From: Oscillospiraceae bacterium
Lineage (GTDB): Bacteria > Bacillota > Clostridia > Oscillospirales > Ruminococcaceae
Reading direction: 5' to 3'
Assembly (NCBI GenBank): GCA_025757985.1
Contig: CP107210.1
Location: 620,001 to 684,000, forward strand
DNA length: 64,000 nt
This document shows, in pieces, positions 25,503-33,544 of this stretch. The translations under genes were made by a program, and so were the position numbers. The notes under the pieces are model-generated. The model was not told the origin of the DNA, did not search any database, and saw only the letters and a program-made list of their open reading frames with translations. Every line of letters begins with the position of its first letter. The stretch's first letter is position 1.

Positions 25503-26072
25503 ATGAAGAAAACAGCAGTATTGATTTATAATTCTTTTTGTAATTTTGAATTTAGTGTGGCTCTTGAAATACTTGCTTTAGCAGAAAAAAAGGTTGTAAT
25601 ATTTGCACATACAAAGGAAGCTGTTAAGAGTGAAGATGGATTGATGGTTTTGCCTAACCAGACAATTTCTGAAATAAATATTGATGAGTATGATAGCTTA
25701 ATCTTGCCAGGAGCTATGGATATTAGGGAAGCAATAGAAAATGAAGAAGTTATAGAATTTATCCGTAAGTTTGAAAATAAAACGATTGGAGCAATTTCTA
25801 TTGCTCCGCTCATGCTTGTTAAAGCAGGTTTGTTGAGTGGTAAACCATTTATGGCAGGTGTAAATAAAGAAGAAATCATGGAAGAAGGTTTTACCGAACA
25901 AGATTTAGAAAAGATGGTAGGGTGGGATGCCAACTTAGAATCTCCAGTTAAAGAGGGATATATTATTACAGATAATATAATTACATCCATATCATATAAT
26001 TTTGTGAAATGGGGACTTGCATTTGGACGAATGATTGGAATAGATATCCCACCAGAAACCTTTGGAATTTGA
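25503..26072 (+). CDS. DJ-1/PfpI family protein lacking the usual cysteine
   Basis: A 189-residue DJ-1/PfpI-fold protein: MKKTAVLIYNSFCNFEFSVA start with the conserved glutamate at E17, SLILPGAMD at 65-73 and the nucleophile elbow as AISIAP near residue 99. The position normally held by the reactive cysteine appears to be serine (S99), so classical glyoxalase or protease-like chemistry is doubtful. ATG at 25503 follows GGAGG; an in-frame start at 25437 lacks a site. AT-rich, next to the IS110 element, and probably acquired with it. Confidence 0.8.
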   Translation: MKKTAVLIYNSFCNFEFSVALEILALAEKKVVIFAHTKEAVKSEDGLMVLPNQTISEINIDEYDSLILPGAMDIREAIENEEVIEFIRKFENKTIGAISIAPLMLVKAGLLSGKPFMAGVNKEEIMEEGFTEQDLEKMVGWDANLESPVKEGYIITDNIITSISYNFVKWGLAFGRMIGIDIPPETFGI

Positions 26073-26219
26073 TAAGAGGTAAATTCAATTTGACCGAGGG
26101 GGCAAATTCCAGTTTGTATGATTGGGCATCGAGAGTGCCGCCCTCTATACATTTGGGGATATAAACAGTAAGAGGTGCAGCACTTCAAACGGGCTGCACC
26201 TCTTTGTATGCTTATTTTC
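26073..26219. other. Intergenic junction at the right edge of the AT-rich island
   Basis: Between the DJ-1-like stop and the M20 stop there is no gene. Composition changes from AT-rich to GC-rich here. A hairpin with an 11-bp stem (26171-26181 with 26193-26203) lies between the two convergent genes. Confidence 0.5.
26171..26206 (+). terminator. Hairpin between convergent genes
   Basis: Arms AGAGGTGCAGC and GCTGCACCTCT are perfect; a short TTTG follows on the plus strand. It is a likely terminator for the DJ-1-like gene and may also serve the M20 gene. Confidence 0.6.
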
Positions 26220-27656
26220 TCAGCACTGCCGCATCAAACGGACATAGAACTCCACGGCACGGCCAACGGTCTCAACGCGGATGCGTTCGTTGTTGCCATG
26301 CAGGGTGCCGCGCTCCTCGGCGGTCAGATCCATGGCCGAGAAACGGTACACATGGTCGCTGATACGGCCGTAGTGGCGGCTGTCCGAGCATTGCACCATC
26401 AGATACGGTGCTACCAGACAGCCCTTCCAGGTGCCTGCCACAGCGCTGGCGACCTTATCCCATGCAGGGCAGTTCGTCTCGCTGATGCGGCTCGGGTTCA
26501 TGCCTTCCAGCTTTGTGATCTCAACGGCAGGGTCATTGATGGTTTCCTTTAAGTAGGCAAGGGCACTGTCCATCGTGTCCTCAGGGTTCAGGCGCAGGTT
26601 GCTGATAAAGGCTGCCTCCGGCGGGATAACATTGCGTCCCGCGCTGCCCTTAGCCTGCGTGAAGGCCACCGTTGTGCGCATCAGGGCGTTCAGCTCACCG
26701 CCGCTCTTGCGGCAGATGGAGTCCAGCACATCGCCGAACAGCCAGAGGTTGGCAAAGATCATACGGTAGGTAAAGTTGGAATAGCGGCCCAGTGTGTCAA
26801 ACATCTCCGCAACCGGCTTGGTTACATGTGCCTTGAAGGGATGGCTTTCGATCTTGGTGCAGGCCTCACTCAGCGCCACCAGCGGGCTGTGCGGCTTGGG
26901 CGCGCTGGCATGGCCGCCGCCGGACTTGACCTTATACTCCACATTCAGCATACCCTTTTCCGCAATGCCGATCAGGCCGCAGGGCTGCTTGACGCCGGGG
27001 AATACATCCTCCACGACTGCGCCGCCCTCGTCCACAACAAGCGCGGGGGTGATGTGGTTTGCCTCAAACCAATCAACGATATGCACCGCGCCGAGACCGT
27101 TGACTTCCTCCCCACCGCTGAAGGCAAAGTAGATGTCCTGTGCGGGGACATACCCCTCGCCGATCAGCTTGTCGGCCGCCGTCAGGACTCCGTTGAAGGT
27201 GACCTTGGTATCAAGCGTGCCGCGGCCCCAGACAACACCGTCCTCCAGCACCGCATCAAACGGCGGCTTTTTCCAGCCCGCCTCATCGACATCGACAACA
27301 TCATAGTGGGCCATCAGGACAGTCGGATCGGTATGTGCCTTGCCCGCCCATGTAAACAGCAGCGCGCGGTCCTCCAGTCTTTCAAATTTGCAGACCTTGA
27401 ACACATTCGGATACAATTCCGGCAGGGTGCGGATAAGCTTTTCAAACTCGGCCTCATCCTCGAGCGCACGGTCCGTGTTCGAGACCGTCCGGCAGCGAAC
27501 CAGTGTGCGCAGGTTTTCGACAGCTTTATCGCGGTCGATGGTCTCCTCACCCGCAGGCACGGCGGGCGCGGGGCCGGGGGTAAAGCGCACCGTGCGCACC
27601 AGCACAACAGCGACCAATACAGCCAGTGCCGCCAAAATCAGCCATAAAACGAACAT
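26220..27656 (-). CDS. M20 family metallohydrolase, membrane-anchored
   Basis: A 478-residue protein with an N-terminal transmembrane helix (about 3-24) and an M20/M25/M40 peptidase domain. Metal-site motifs are MAHYDVVDV near 135, WGRGTLDTK near 163, GGEEVNG near 198, VVDEGG near 220 and HGNNERI near 460. The layout resembles PM20D1-type carboxypeptidases or aminoacylases, which cleave N-acyl amino acids or dipeptides. It is the last gene of a three-gene set with two integral membrane proteins, so its substrate may be what they transport. The catalytic domain's side of the membrane is not certain. Confidence 0.88.
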   Translation of the reverse strand: MFVLWLILAALAVLVAVVLVRTVRFTPGPAPAVPAGEETIDRDKAVENLRTLVRCRTVSNTDRALEDEAEFEKLIRTLPELYPNVFKVCKFERLEDRALLFTWAGKAHTDPTVLMAHYDVVDVDEAGWKKPPFDAVLEDGVVWGRGTLDTKVTFNGVLTAADKLIGEGYVPAQDIYFAFSGGEEVNGLGAVHIVDWFEANHITPALVVDEGGAVVEDVFPGVKQPCGLIGIAEKGMLNVEYKVKSGGGHASAPKPHSPLVALSEACTKIESHPFKAHVTKPVAEMFDTLGRYSNFTYRMIFANLWLFGDVLDSICRKSGGELNALMRTTVAFTQAKGSAGRNVIPPEAAFISNLRLNPEDTMDSALAYLKETINDPAVEITKLEGMNPSRISETNCPAWDKVASAVAGTWKGCLVAPYLMVQCSDSRHYGRISDHVYRFSAMDLTAEERGTLHGNNERIRVETVGRAVEFYVRLMRQC

Positions 27657-27676
27657 TTTGTATTCCTCCTATCAGG

Positions 27677-28357
27677 TCAGACAAGACCCTTTTTGTACAG
27701 AATTCGCGCCACAACAAGGCTGAAAACAACGCCGACCGGAACCATAATGCCCACCGTGGACGCATTGAGCGCCGGCACAAAGATAAACAGCACCAGCATG
27801 AGGATGACCGGCGCAATGGACAGGCGGACATTTTTAGAGATAAACACGACCGCCAGACCACCGAACAGCGCGGGCAGCAGCTGCGAGAACGCAGGTGCCA
27901 AGACAGGGGAGGACAGCAGCGGCGTCAGCGGTACGATGAGCACAACGCCTACTATAATAATCAGCGTTGTCACAATGCTGGATACTGCGATGGCGATGGT
28001 GGAGATGATCTCGCCCTCCTCACTGTTGGATTTGACCCCGGCGCGCTCCATGGCGTCAAGGGCGCAGGGAAGCTTGAGGTTCGAGATATTGCCCGTCACA
28101 AACGACAGATAGCTGCCGCCCGCGCCGAGCATCGGCACATAGGTGAAAATCTCCACAATCCCCACAGCCCAGTACATCGGGCCGATGGCAATAAAGCCCT
28201 TCACAAACGCAGGCCAGTTGACCTGCGCGTGGAAGATCAGGGAAACCGTAATCGGGTATGCCAAAATCAGCAGCATCAGGCCAAGGCCCCAGATGCGGCC
28301 CCAGCGGTGTACACTGTCCATGTATGTTTCTTTTTGCTGCAAAACCGTTTTTTCCAT
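27677..28357 (-). CDS. Integral membrane protein paired with DUF5058 protein
   Basis: A 226-residue protein with about six hydrophobic segments and the landmarks GPMYWAVGIVEIFTYVPMLG, SYLSFVTGNISNLKLPCAL and a C-terminal SKNVRLSIAPVILMLVL. I do not know a characterised homologue; in Firmicutes this type is found next to DUF5058 proteins and M20 hydrolases. The two probably form one transporter or channel. ATG at 28357 follows GGGAGG; the GTG at 28366 overlaps the ribosome site and is rejected. It starts 15 bases after the upstream stop. Confidence 0.75.
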   Translation of the reverse strand: MEKTVLQQKETYMDSVHRWGRIWGLGLMLLILAYPITVSLIFHAQVNWPAFVKGFIAIGPMYWAVGIVEIFTYVPMLGAGGSYLSFVTGNISNLKLPCALDAMERAGVKSNSEEGEIISTIAIAVSSIVTTLIIIVGVVLIVPLTPLLSSPVLAPAFSQLLPALFGGLAVVFISKNVRLSIAPVILMLVLFIFVPALNASTVGIMVPVGVVFSLVVARILYKKGLV

Positions 28358-28372
28358 ATTGCGCACCTCCCT

Positions 28373-29107
28373 TTAGCTCAGCCAGCTTGTCAGCGGAATG
28401 GATGCCCCCATACCGCACAGCATACTGATGGGCAGGGCATAGTCCTGAATCCAGCGCTTTTTGGTGCGCATGGCCGCCACACCGCAGATAACCATTGCCA
28501 ATGCCGAAGTCAGCATAACAAACACCGGGATAAGACCCGTAAAGTCACCGTGCGTCACATTCATCACATCACTGAACACATAGCCGAGGAACGCACTGAT
28601 CATGCCCAGAAACATGGCATTGTTGAAAATATCCGCCCAGCGGCTGTCTTTGGCACCCAGCTTGACCATGCCGCCCTGAATGCGCTTTGTCAGCAGCGGG
28701 ACCAGAATCAGGCCAACCATGATTCCCACCGTCATGACAGCAGCCACCGTTACATAATCCGAGGCCGTGGGAATAGGGGTATTCGTGTTCAGTCCCAGCT
28801 CTGTCAGGGATGTACCGGCTGCGACCGTCTCATAGGTCAGGGAGCCTACCACCGACAGCCGCAGCCAAGGCAGCGCGATGCCAAGACTTTTGCTTAAGGA
28901 AATGACACCCACCAGAATTGCGATTGCGGGGGCCACCGTAAAAATGGCTGCTGCCGAGATGGTTTTGCGAACAGTTTTCTGCGGCAGACCGATCTCCTTA
29001 GCGCGTTTTACGGCACGCCACAGAAAGAACGCTGACTGCGCCAGCACGAACGCCACAATAATGCCGACCAGCACAAATAAGATCGGCGCGTTTACATTGA
29101 ACTCCAT
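28373..29107 (-). CDS. DUF5058 family membrane protein
   Basis: A 244-residue polytopic protein matching my memory of DUF5058: MEFNVNAPILFVLVG start, then FTVAPAIAILVGVISLSKSLG and LPWLRLSVVGSLTYET (about 75-95), and MFLGMISAFLGYVFSDV near 185. It has about six helices. No function is established; the M20 hydrolase partner suggests transport of a peptide or an amino-acid derivative. ATG at 29107 has a GGAAGGTG site; the in-frame ATG at 29131 does not. Confidence 0.78.
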   Translation of the reverse strand: MEFNVNAPILFVLVGIIVAFVLAQSAFFLWRAVKRAKEIGLPQKTVRKTISAAAIFTVAPAIAILVGVISLSKSLGIALPWLRLSVVGSLTYETVAAGTSLTELGLNTNTPIPTASDYVTVAAVMTVGIMVGLILVPLLTKRIQGGMVKLGAKDSRWADIFNNAMFLGMISAFLGYVFSDVMNVTHGDFTGLIPVFVMLTSALAMVICGVAAMRTKKRWIQDYALPISMLCGMGASIPLTSWLS

Positions 29108-29131
29108 AACATCACACCTTCCCAGTTTCAT

Positions 29132-29154
29132 ACTTTAATACGGTAAATTAAAGT
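29132..29154. promoter_or_regulatory. Inverted repeat, candidate operator before the DUF5058 gene
   Basis: ACTTTAAT (29132-29139) and ATTAAAGT (29147-29154) form a perfect 8-bp inverted repeat with a 7-base spacer, 25-47 bases before the chosen start. A partial third copy ACTTTAA follows at about 29164. It could bind a dimeric repressor. A weak minus-strand promoter (TTGTGT, 17 bases, TTTAAT) would overlap it. Confidence 0.4.
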
Positions 29155-29240
29155 ATTTTCCTAACTTTAACACAATGTTCAAAAAATAGCAATAGAAAAA
29201 GTCGTTTTTGCGGCTACAAATGTTTTTCTGCCACGCATAC

Positions 29241-29269
29241 TTGCCCCCGCGCGCGTTTTGGGATATAAT
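29241..29269 (+). promoter_or_regulatory. Sigma-A promoter for radA
   Basis: TTGCCC at 29241-29246, 17-base spacer, TATAAT at 29264-29269. Confidence 0.75.
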
Positions 29270-29299
29270 AGAAAAAGTATAGACTTTCGGGAGGCATCC

Positions 29300-30700
29300 A
29301 TGCCTAAAGAAAAATTGAAAACCATTTATGTCTGCACCCAGTGCGGCGAAACCAGCCCCCGCTGGCTGGGGCGCTGCCCCTCCTGCGGCGCATGGAACAC
29401 CATGACGGAGGATGTAGTGGCCGAGCCCGCGAAAACAGCCTCCGGCAAGGCAGCCGCTGCACCGCGCGTTGCGGGACAGACCAGCCTTGTGCCGCAAAAG
29501 CTGAAAAGCATCAGCACCACCGAGGAAAAGAGCCGCATCGTCACCGGTATCAGTGAGCTGGATCGGGTGCTGGGCGGCGGCATTGTCATCGGCAGTGTGA
29601 CGCTCATCGGCGGTGAGCCGGGCATCGGAAAATCCACAATCTTGCTGCAGCTCTGCGGCGAGGTCAGCAAAACCAAAAATGTGCTGTATGTCACAGGCGA
29701 GGAATCTGTCCGCCAGATCAAGCTGCGGGCCGTCCGTCTGGATGTGCCGCAGGACAATATCTCACTGGTCGCGGAGAGCGATGTCGATGAGATCTGCGGC
29801 CTGATTGAGTCGATGAAGCCCGACCTTGTTGTCATCGACTCGATCCAGACGATGCGTTGTACTGACATTTCCTCCTCCTCCGGCACAGTAAGTCAGGTAA
29901 AGGAAAGCTCCGCCCGGTTTTTGAATGTCGCAAAAACGCTTGAGATTCCGACCTTCATTGTTGGCCATGTCAATAAGGACGGTGCCATTGCCGGCCCCAA
30001 GGTCATGGAGCATATCGTGGACACCGTGCTTTATTTTGAGGGTGACAAGACCTTGCCCTACCGCGTACTGCGCGCTGTCAAGAACCGGTACGGCTCCACG
30101 AACGAGATCGGCATGTTCGATATGACCGGCCGCGGTCTGGCGCAGATTGAGAACCCGTCTCAGGTCATGCTGGAGGGGCGGCCGCTCGGCATCAGCGGCA
30201 CCTGCGTAGCCTGCGTTATGGAGGGCACCCGCCCGGTGCTGAGCGAGATACAGGCACTGGCAACAAAGACGAGCTTTCCCAGCCCGCGGCGTACCGCCAG
30301 CGGCTTTGACTATAACCGGATGTACCTGCTGCTGGCAGTGCTGGAAAAGCGCGCCGGATACGCCTTTTACAGTCAGGATGTCTATATCAATATCATCGGC
30401 GGCCTGAAGCTGGATGAGACTGCCTGCGATCTGCCTGTATGCATCGCGTTGGCATCCAGCCTGCTGGACCTGCCGGTGAACGAAAAGACCATGGCCATCG
30501 GTGAGGTCGGCTTGGGCGGCGAGATACGCAGCGTTACACATCTGGAAACACGCCTGCGGGAGGCACAGCGCGTTGGCTTTGACACCGCTATCGTACCCAA
30601 GCACAATTTAAAGATGATTGATCCTTCGCAATTTCCCGGCCTGAAGCTGGTGGGCGTATCCTACCTGCGGGAAGCCATCAATGCAATAAAATTAAAGTGA
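29300..30700 (+). CDS. radA: DNA repair protein RadA
   Basis: A 466-residue RecA-like protein. It has an N-terminal zinc finger (CTQCGE and CPSCGAW), Walker A GGEPGIGKST near residue 108, the RadA-specific KNRYG motif near 265 (usually KNRFG) and a C-terminal Lon-like domain. It acts as a branch-migration helicase in recombination. ATG at 29300 follows CGGGAGG; the in-frame start at 29258 lies within the promoter and is rejected. Confidence 0.96.
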   Translation: MPKEKLKTIYVCTQCGETSPRWLGRCPSCGAWNTMTEDVVAEPAKTASGKAAAAPRVAGQTSLVPQKLKSISTTEEKSRIVTGISELDRVLGGGIVIGSVTLIGGEPGIGKSTILLQLCGEVSKTKNVLYVTGEESVRQIKLRAVRLDVPQDNISLVAESDVDEICGLIESMKPDLVVIDSIQTMRCTDISSSSGTVSQVKESSARFLNVAKTLEIPTFIVGHVNKDGAIAGPKVMEHIVDTVLYFEGDKTLPYRVLRAVKNRYGSTNEIGMFDMTGRGLAQIENPSQVMLEGRPLGISGTCVACVMEGTRPVLSEIQALATKTSFPSPRRTASGFDYNRMYLLLAVLEKRAGYAFYSQDVYINIIGGLKLDETACDLPVCIALASSLLDLPVNEKTMAIGEVGLGGEIRSVTHLETRLREAQRVGFDTAIVPKHNLKMIDPSQFPGLKLVGVSYLREAINAIKLK

Positions 30701-30711
30701 GGAACGAACCC

Positions 30712-31587
30712 ATGCCTGAACAGAAAGATCCGAAAGCACCCGTTTTCAACCCGAAAATCAAGGAAACCATTGCAGCCTTCAAGGCGGAAAACAGCCCCAA
30801 AAACCTGAACGATATTCTGAACGAACTGGTGCGCTCGCCGCTGCTGGCCCCGGCTGTATTTGACCTGCAGGGCCAGCCCGCCCCCAAGCCCGGCCCGGAC
30901 GGCCGTGTACAACTGCCCAAGGACACCAAAATCAGCCTTATGATGGTCACAAGCCCCGAGGGCAAGCACTATTATCTGGGCTTCAGTGATTGGGATGCCG
31001 CGCATGAATGGCAGGCAAAGCAGGCAAAGGCTGCCCAGCAGATCGTCCTGCTGCGCTTTGATGATTATGCCAACATGATCGCTAAAAACGAGGCTGCGTG
31101 CGGGCTGGTCATCAATCCCGGCGAGAACAGCCTGCGTCTGGAGCGCCCGCTCATCGAGTCGGTCAAAAAGCAGAAGGACGAGGTCGCACATAAGATTGCG
31201 GACGCCGTAGCACAGCGCGAGGCTCACCGTATCCATCCCGGTGACAAGGTCACCCTGGTTGAGCCGAGCATTCTGCCCGATGCCATGGTAGACCCCATCT
31301 GCGAGATTCTGGCCGGTGCCCCCGGTGTCGGCTCTGCCTATCTGTCGGTCATGATCGTCAACGGCGAGGCCCGCAGCTATCTGCTGGTGCTGGACGGTCC
31401 CAAGGACGATAAGCTCTTTGCAGCCGTAGCACAGGCCGCCCGCCCGTATCTGTTGAGCCGCGAGAAAAAGATGGATCTGAACATCACCACCTCGATCTCT
31501 CCCATGGGCCAGCAGGGTATGCGCGGCAGCGAGCCGTTCTACCGCAAGGGCATTGGCCGCGTAGTCGAGGAGGATGACGACGAATGA
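30712..31587 (+). CDS. SseB family protein
   Basis: A 291-residue soluble protein. Residues about 20-135 match the SseB N-terminal domain pattern (LNDILNELVRSPLLAPAVFD, then a beta-rich segment with YYLGFSDWDAAHEW), and about 165-265 match the SseB C-terminal domain. The C-terminus is acidic. The name comes from E. coli SseB, whose role is poorly understood. It starts 11 bases after radA and overlaps the next gene as ATGA, so all three are probably co-transcribed. Confidence 0.8.
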   Translation: MPEQKDPKAPVFNPKIKETIAAFKAENSPKNLNDILNELVRSPLLAPAVFDLQGQPAPKPGPDGRVQLPKDTKISLMMVTSPEGKHYYLGFSDWDAAHEWQAKQAKAAQQIVLLRFDDYANMIAKNEAACGLVINPGENSLRLERPLIESVKKQKDEVAHKIADAVAQREAHRIHPGDKVTLVEPSILPDAMVDPICEILAGAPGVGSAYLSVMIVNGEARSYLLVLDGPKDDKLFAAVAQAARPYLLSREKKMDLNITTSISPMGQQGMRGSEPFYRKGIGRVVEEDDDE

Positions 31588-32513
31588 GCGTAAAACGCCT
31601 GCTGGACTGCACCCCCAGCGATTTAGCCGCCTACCGCAAGACTGACCTGCTGGACGCCATTGCCGGCAGCGAGGGGCGTGTGCTGGCCTGTGAGACCATC
31701 GGCCTGACACCGCCGCTGCTGGTCGATGTGACAAACGCCGAATACGCAGCTGCTCTGAGCGCAGACATTTTGCTGCTGAACATGTTTGATGTGCAGCATC
31801 CAGTCATCAACGCCTTGCCGAAGGTTCCCGAGACAGAGACCGTGCGGGAGCTCAAGCGTCTGACAGGCCGTGTCATCGGCATCAATCTGGAGCCATGCGA
31901 CCCCGAGGCCGCAAAAAGCAACGATGGTACGCTGTGGAAGATGAGCAGCGGCCGCTTGGCTACGGTAGAAAACGCGCGCCGCGCCGCCGATATGGGCGTT
32001 GACCTGATCGTGCTTACCGGCAACCCCGGCAACGGCGTCAGCAACGAATTGATCGTAGCATCGCTGAAGGAGATTTCTGCCGCTGTCGGTGACCGCGTTA
32101 TGCTGGCTGCCGGAAAGATGCATGCCTCCGGCGTAGCAGGGGAGGGCGGGGAGAAAATCATGACCCCCGCCGATGCCGAGGCCTTCATTGCAGCGGGCGC
32201 GGATATCATTCTGCTGCCTGCACCGGGCACTGTACCGGGCATCACACAGGACTATGCCCACCGCCTGATTGAAGCTGTACACGCACACGGTAAACTGGCG
32301 CTGACAGCCATCGGAACCTCTCAGGAGGGTGCCGACACCGCCACGATTCGTCAGATTGCGCTGATGTGCAAGATGGCCGGTGCAGATATCCACCACATCG
32401 GCGACACCGGCGTGCCCGGCATGGCACTGCCGCAGAACATCATGGCGTATTCGATTGCAATTCGTGGCGAGCGGCATACTTACCACAAGATGGCGCAATC
32501 AATCAACCGTTGA
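31584..32513 (+). CDS. DUF7916-type TIM-barrel protein
   Basis: A 309-residue protein with a TIM-barrel look: repeated strand-helix units with ADILLLNMFDVQHP, RVIGINLEPCDP, VDLIVLTGNPGNGVS, GADIILLPAPGTVPGI and HIGDTGVPGM. I associate this with the DUF7916 family, often annotated PEP phosphonomutase or haloacid dehalogenase-like. GADIILLPAPGT and LTGNPGNG look like phosphate-binding loops. The substrate is unknown. Closed by a strong terminator. Confidence 0.7.
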   Translation: MSVKRLLDCTPSDLAAYRKTDLLDAIAGSEGRVLACETIGLTPPLLVDVTNAEYAAALSADILLLNMFDVQHPVINALPKVPETETVRELKRLTGRVIGINLEPCDPEAAKSNDGTLWKMSSGRLATVENARRAADMGVDLIVLTGNPGNGVSNELIVASLKEISAAVGDRVMLAAGKMHASGVAGEGGEKIMTPADAEAFIAAGADIILLPAPGTVPGITQDYAHRLIEAVHAHGKLALTAIGTSQEGADTATIRQIALMCKMAGADIHHIGDTGVPGMALPQNIMAYSIAIRGERHTYHKMAQSINR

Positions 32514-32528
32514 AAAAACTGTTTATAC

Positions 32529-32570
32529 AAAAGCCCTTCGCAGAAGATCGGTTCTGCGAAGGGCTTTTTT
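32529..32570 (+). terminator. Terminator of the radA operon
   Basis: A long stem of about 15 bp (AAGCCCTTCGCAGA against its complement) ends in six T residues. Confidence 0.93.
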
Positions 32571-32572
32571 CG

Positions 32573-32848
32573 TTACTGTAGATTTTTATAGTAGTCAGAT
32601 TGTCCGTCATACCGTGTTTTTTCCTGTAGCTTGTCGATCATATTCAACCTGATCTTTATCATGGCGATGGCTGCTTCGTTTTTCTCGGCGTTCCAGTCCT
32701 GCTTGAGCAGCAACAGCCCGCGGTAATAGTCCTCGGTGCGTTTCATGCACTCACGCAGCAGATCAATTTCATCCGGCGTCAGAGAAAGACCGATTGCTTC
32801 GGATGCCTCAGGCATCGGAGCCTGCTTTTTGTTACCAAAGAATCCCAT
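32573..32848 (-). CDS. Hypothetical protein, 91 residues
   Basis: I do not recognise this protein. It is hydrophilic and mostly helical, with LSLTPDEIDLLRECMKRTEDYYRGLLLLKQ in the middle (landmark DEIDLLRECM) and a MGFFGNKKQAP start. It lies 12 bases after a small membrane-protein gene on the same strand. ATG at 32848 is used; a GTG at 32857 is in frame. The stop is 3 bases from the radA-operon terminator on the other strand, so the two units are tail to tail. Confidence 0.6.
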   Translation of the reverse strand: MGFFGNKKQAPMPEASEAIGLSLTPDEIDLLRECMKRTEDYYRGLLLLKQDWNAEKNEAAIAMIKIRLNMIDKLQEKTRYDGQSDYYKNLQ

Positions 32849-32860
32849 ACCAAACACCGC

Positions 32861-33091
32861 TCATTTCTTCACCTTTGTGATCCATTTAACAGCATACACA
32901 ATGATTGCCGCCGGAACCACGATTTGAATCAACAGGGAAATCAATGCCGACAAAAGCGAGGTCGTAAGGATCAGTGTCCCGATGATCATACGGCTGATTA
33001 TATGCCAAAGCCATATAAATACCATCAGCGCAATAATCGTGATCAGGATTTTCATTATCGCATCCTTGCTCATTATCGCATCCTTGCTCAT
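32861..33091 (-). CDS. Small membrane protein, 76 residues
   Basis: The protein starts MSKDAIMSKDAIMKILITI, has two hydrophobic helices (about 14-33 and 40-68) and ends in KWITKVKK. The ATG follows AAGGAG. An 18-base tandem duplication (33053-33070 and 33071-33088) repeats the six codons MSKDAI at the N-terminus. A longer reading frame open to 33325 has no ribosome site and crosses the promoter. Function unknown. Confidence 0.65.
   Translation of the reverse strand: MSKDAIMSKDAIMKILITIIALMVFIWLWHIISRMIIGTLILTTSLLSALISLLIQIVVPAAIIVYAVKWITKVKK
33053..33088. repeat. 18-base tandem duplication
   Basis: Two identical 18-base units in direct succession, in frame with the small membrane protein and duplicating MSKDAI. 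Confidence 0.9.
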
Positions 33092-33113
33092 GATGCCAAC
33101 TCCTTTTTTATTT

Positions 33114-33141
33114 ATCATACCAGATTTCCTGCAAATTGCAA
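33114..33141 (-). promoter_or_regulatory. Probable promoter for the small membrane protein gene
   Basis: On the minus strand TTGCAA (33136-33141), 16-base spacer, TATGAT (33114-33119), followed by AAAAAAGGAG and the ATG at 33091. Confidence 0.6.
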
Positions 33142-33514
33142 GAGCATCGTCCATACGAATGTTGTAAGTGCTTGCGCCGATCTCGCAGCAGCGGATACAC
33201 CGATACAAAGGACGCGTGTCTTTACCGCAATGGGATCGCAGCAGACACCATCCGCAGGTCCGCAAAAAGCAGCTAACAGACCGAACACAAACCCCAAACC
33301 ATGCAAGAGTCCAAAATCGCAACAACGCCTTCCCTGTATTTCGCTAAACTGTAATTTAGCGAAGTTATAGAAGCAGAGAAAAGCACCCGCCCTTTCGCTC
33401 ACTTTTCTGTTGCCGCCTCCGCCTTGGCTGTTTTGCATGAATATTCATGCGCTTTCGTTTTCTGTACGTATTGTAATATGTGTGATGGTTTGCATTTCTT
33501 ATAAGTTTGTGAAA
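33142..33514. other. Structured intergenic region without a recognised gene
   Basis: About 370 bases with no convincing gene. It holds a perfect 16-bp palindrome (33435-33450), a hairpin with 9-bp arms (33340-33348 with 33355-33363) and coding-like but start-less frames on the minus strand. It could be a gene remnant, a small RNA or an unrecognised regulatory region. Confidence 0.4.
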
Positions 33515-33544
33515 TTGACGCCTGCCGCCTATCTGTGCTACAAT
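33515..33544 (+). promoter_or_regulatory. Probable promoter for the XerC-like gene
   Basis: TTGACG at 33515-33520, 18-base spacer, TACAAT at 33539-33544. A hairpin with CGGAATCA arms (33551-33577) follows in the leader, with a T-rich tail. Confidence 0.6.

Noticed and set aside
23870..26170. Prophage or integrative element using the XerC-like gene at 33608
   Set aside because: No phage, conjugation or excisionase genes are near either locus, and the recombinase lies in sequence of normal composition.
33053..33088. Possible CRISPR-like repeat
   Set aside because: Only two adjacent copies with no spacers; it is a simple tandem duplication within a gene.
32861..33325. Longer 154-residue version of the small membrane protein
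   Set aside because: The extra N-terminus has no ribosome site and crosses a promoter; the ATG at 33091 has AAGGAG at proper spacing.
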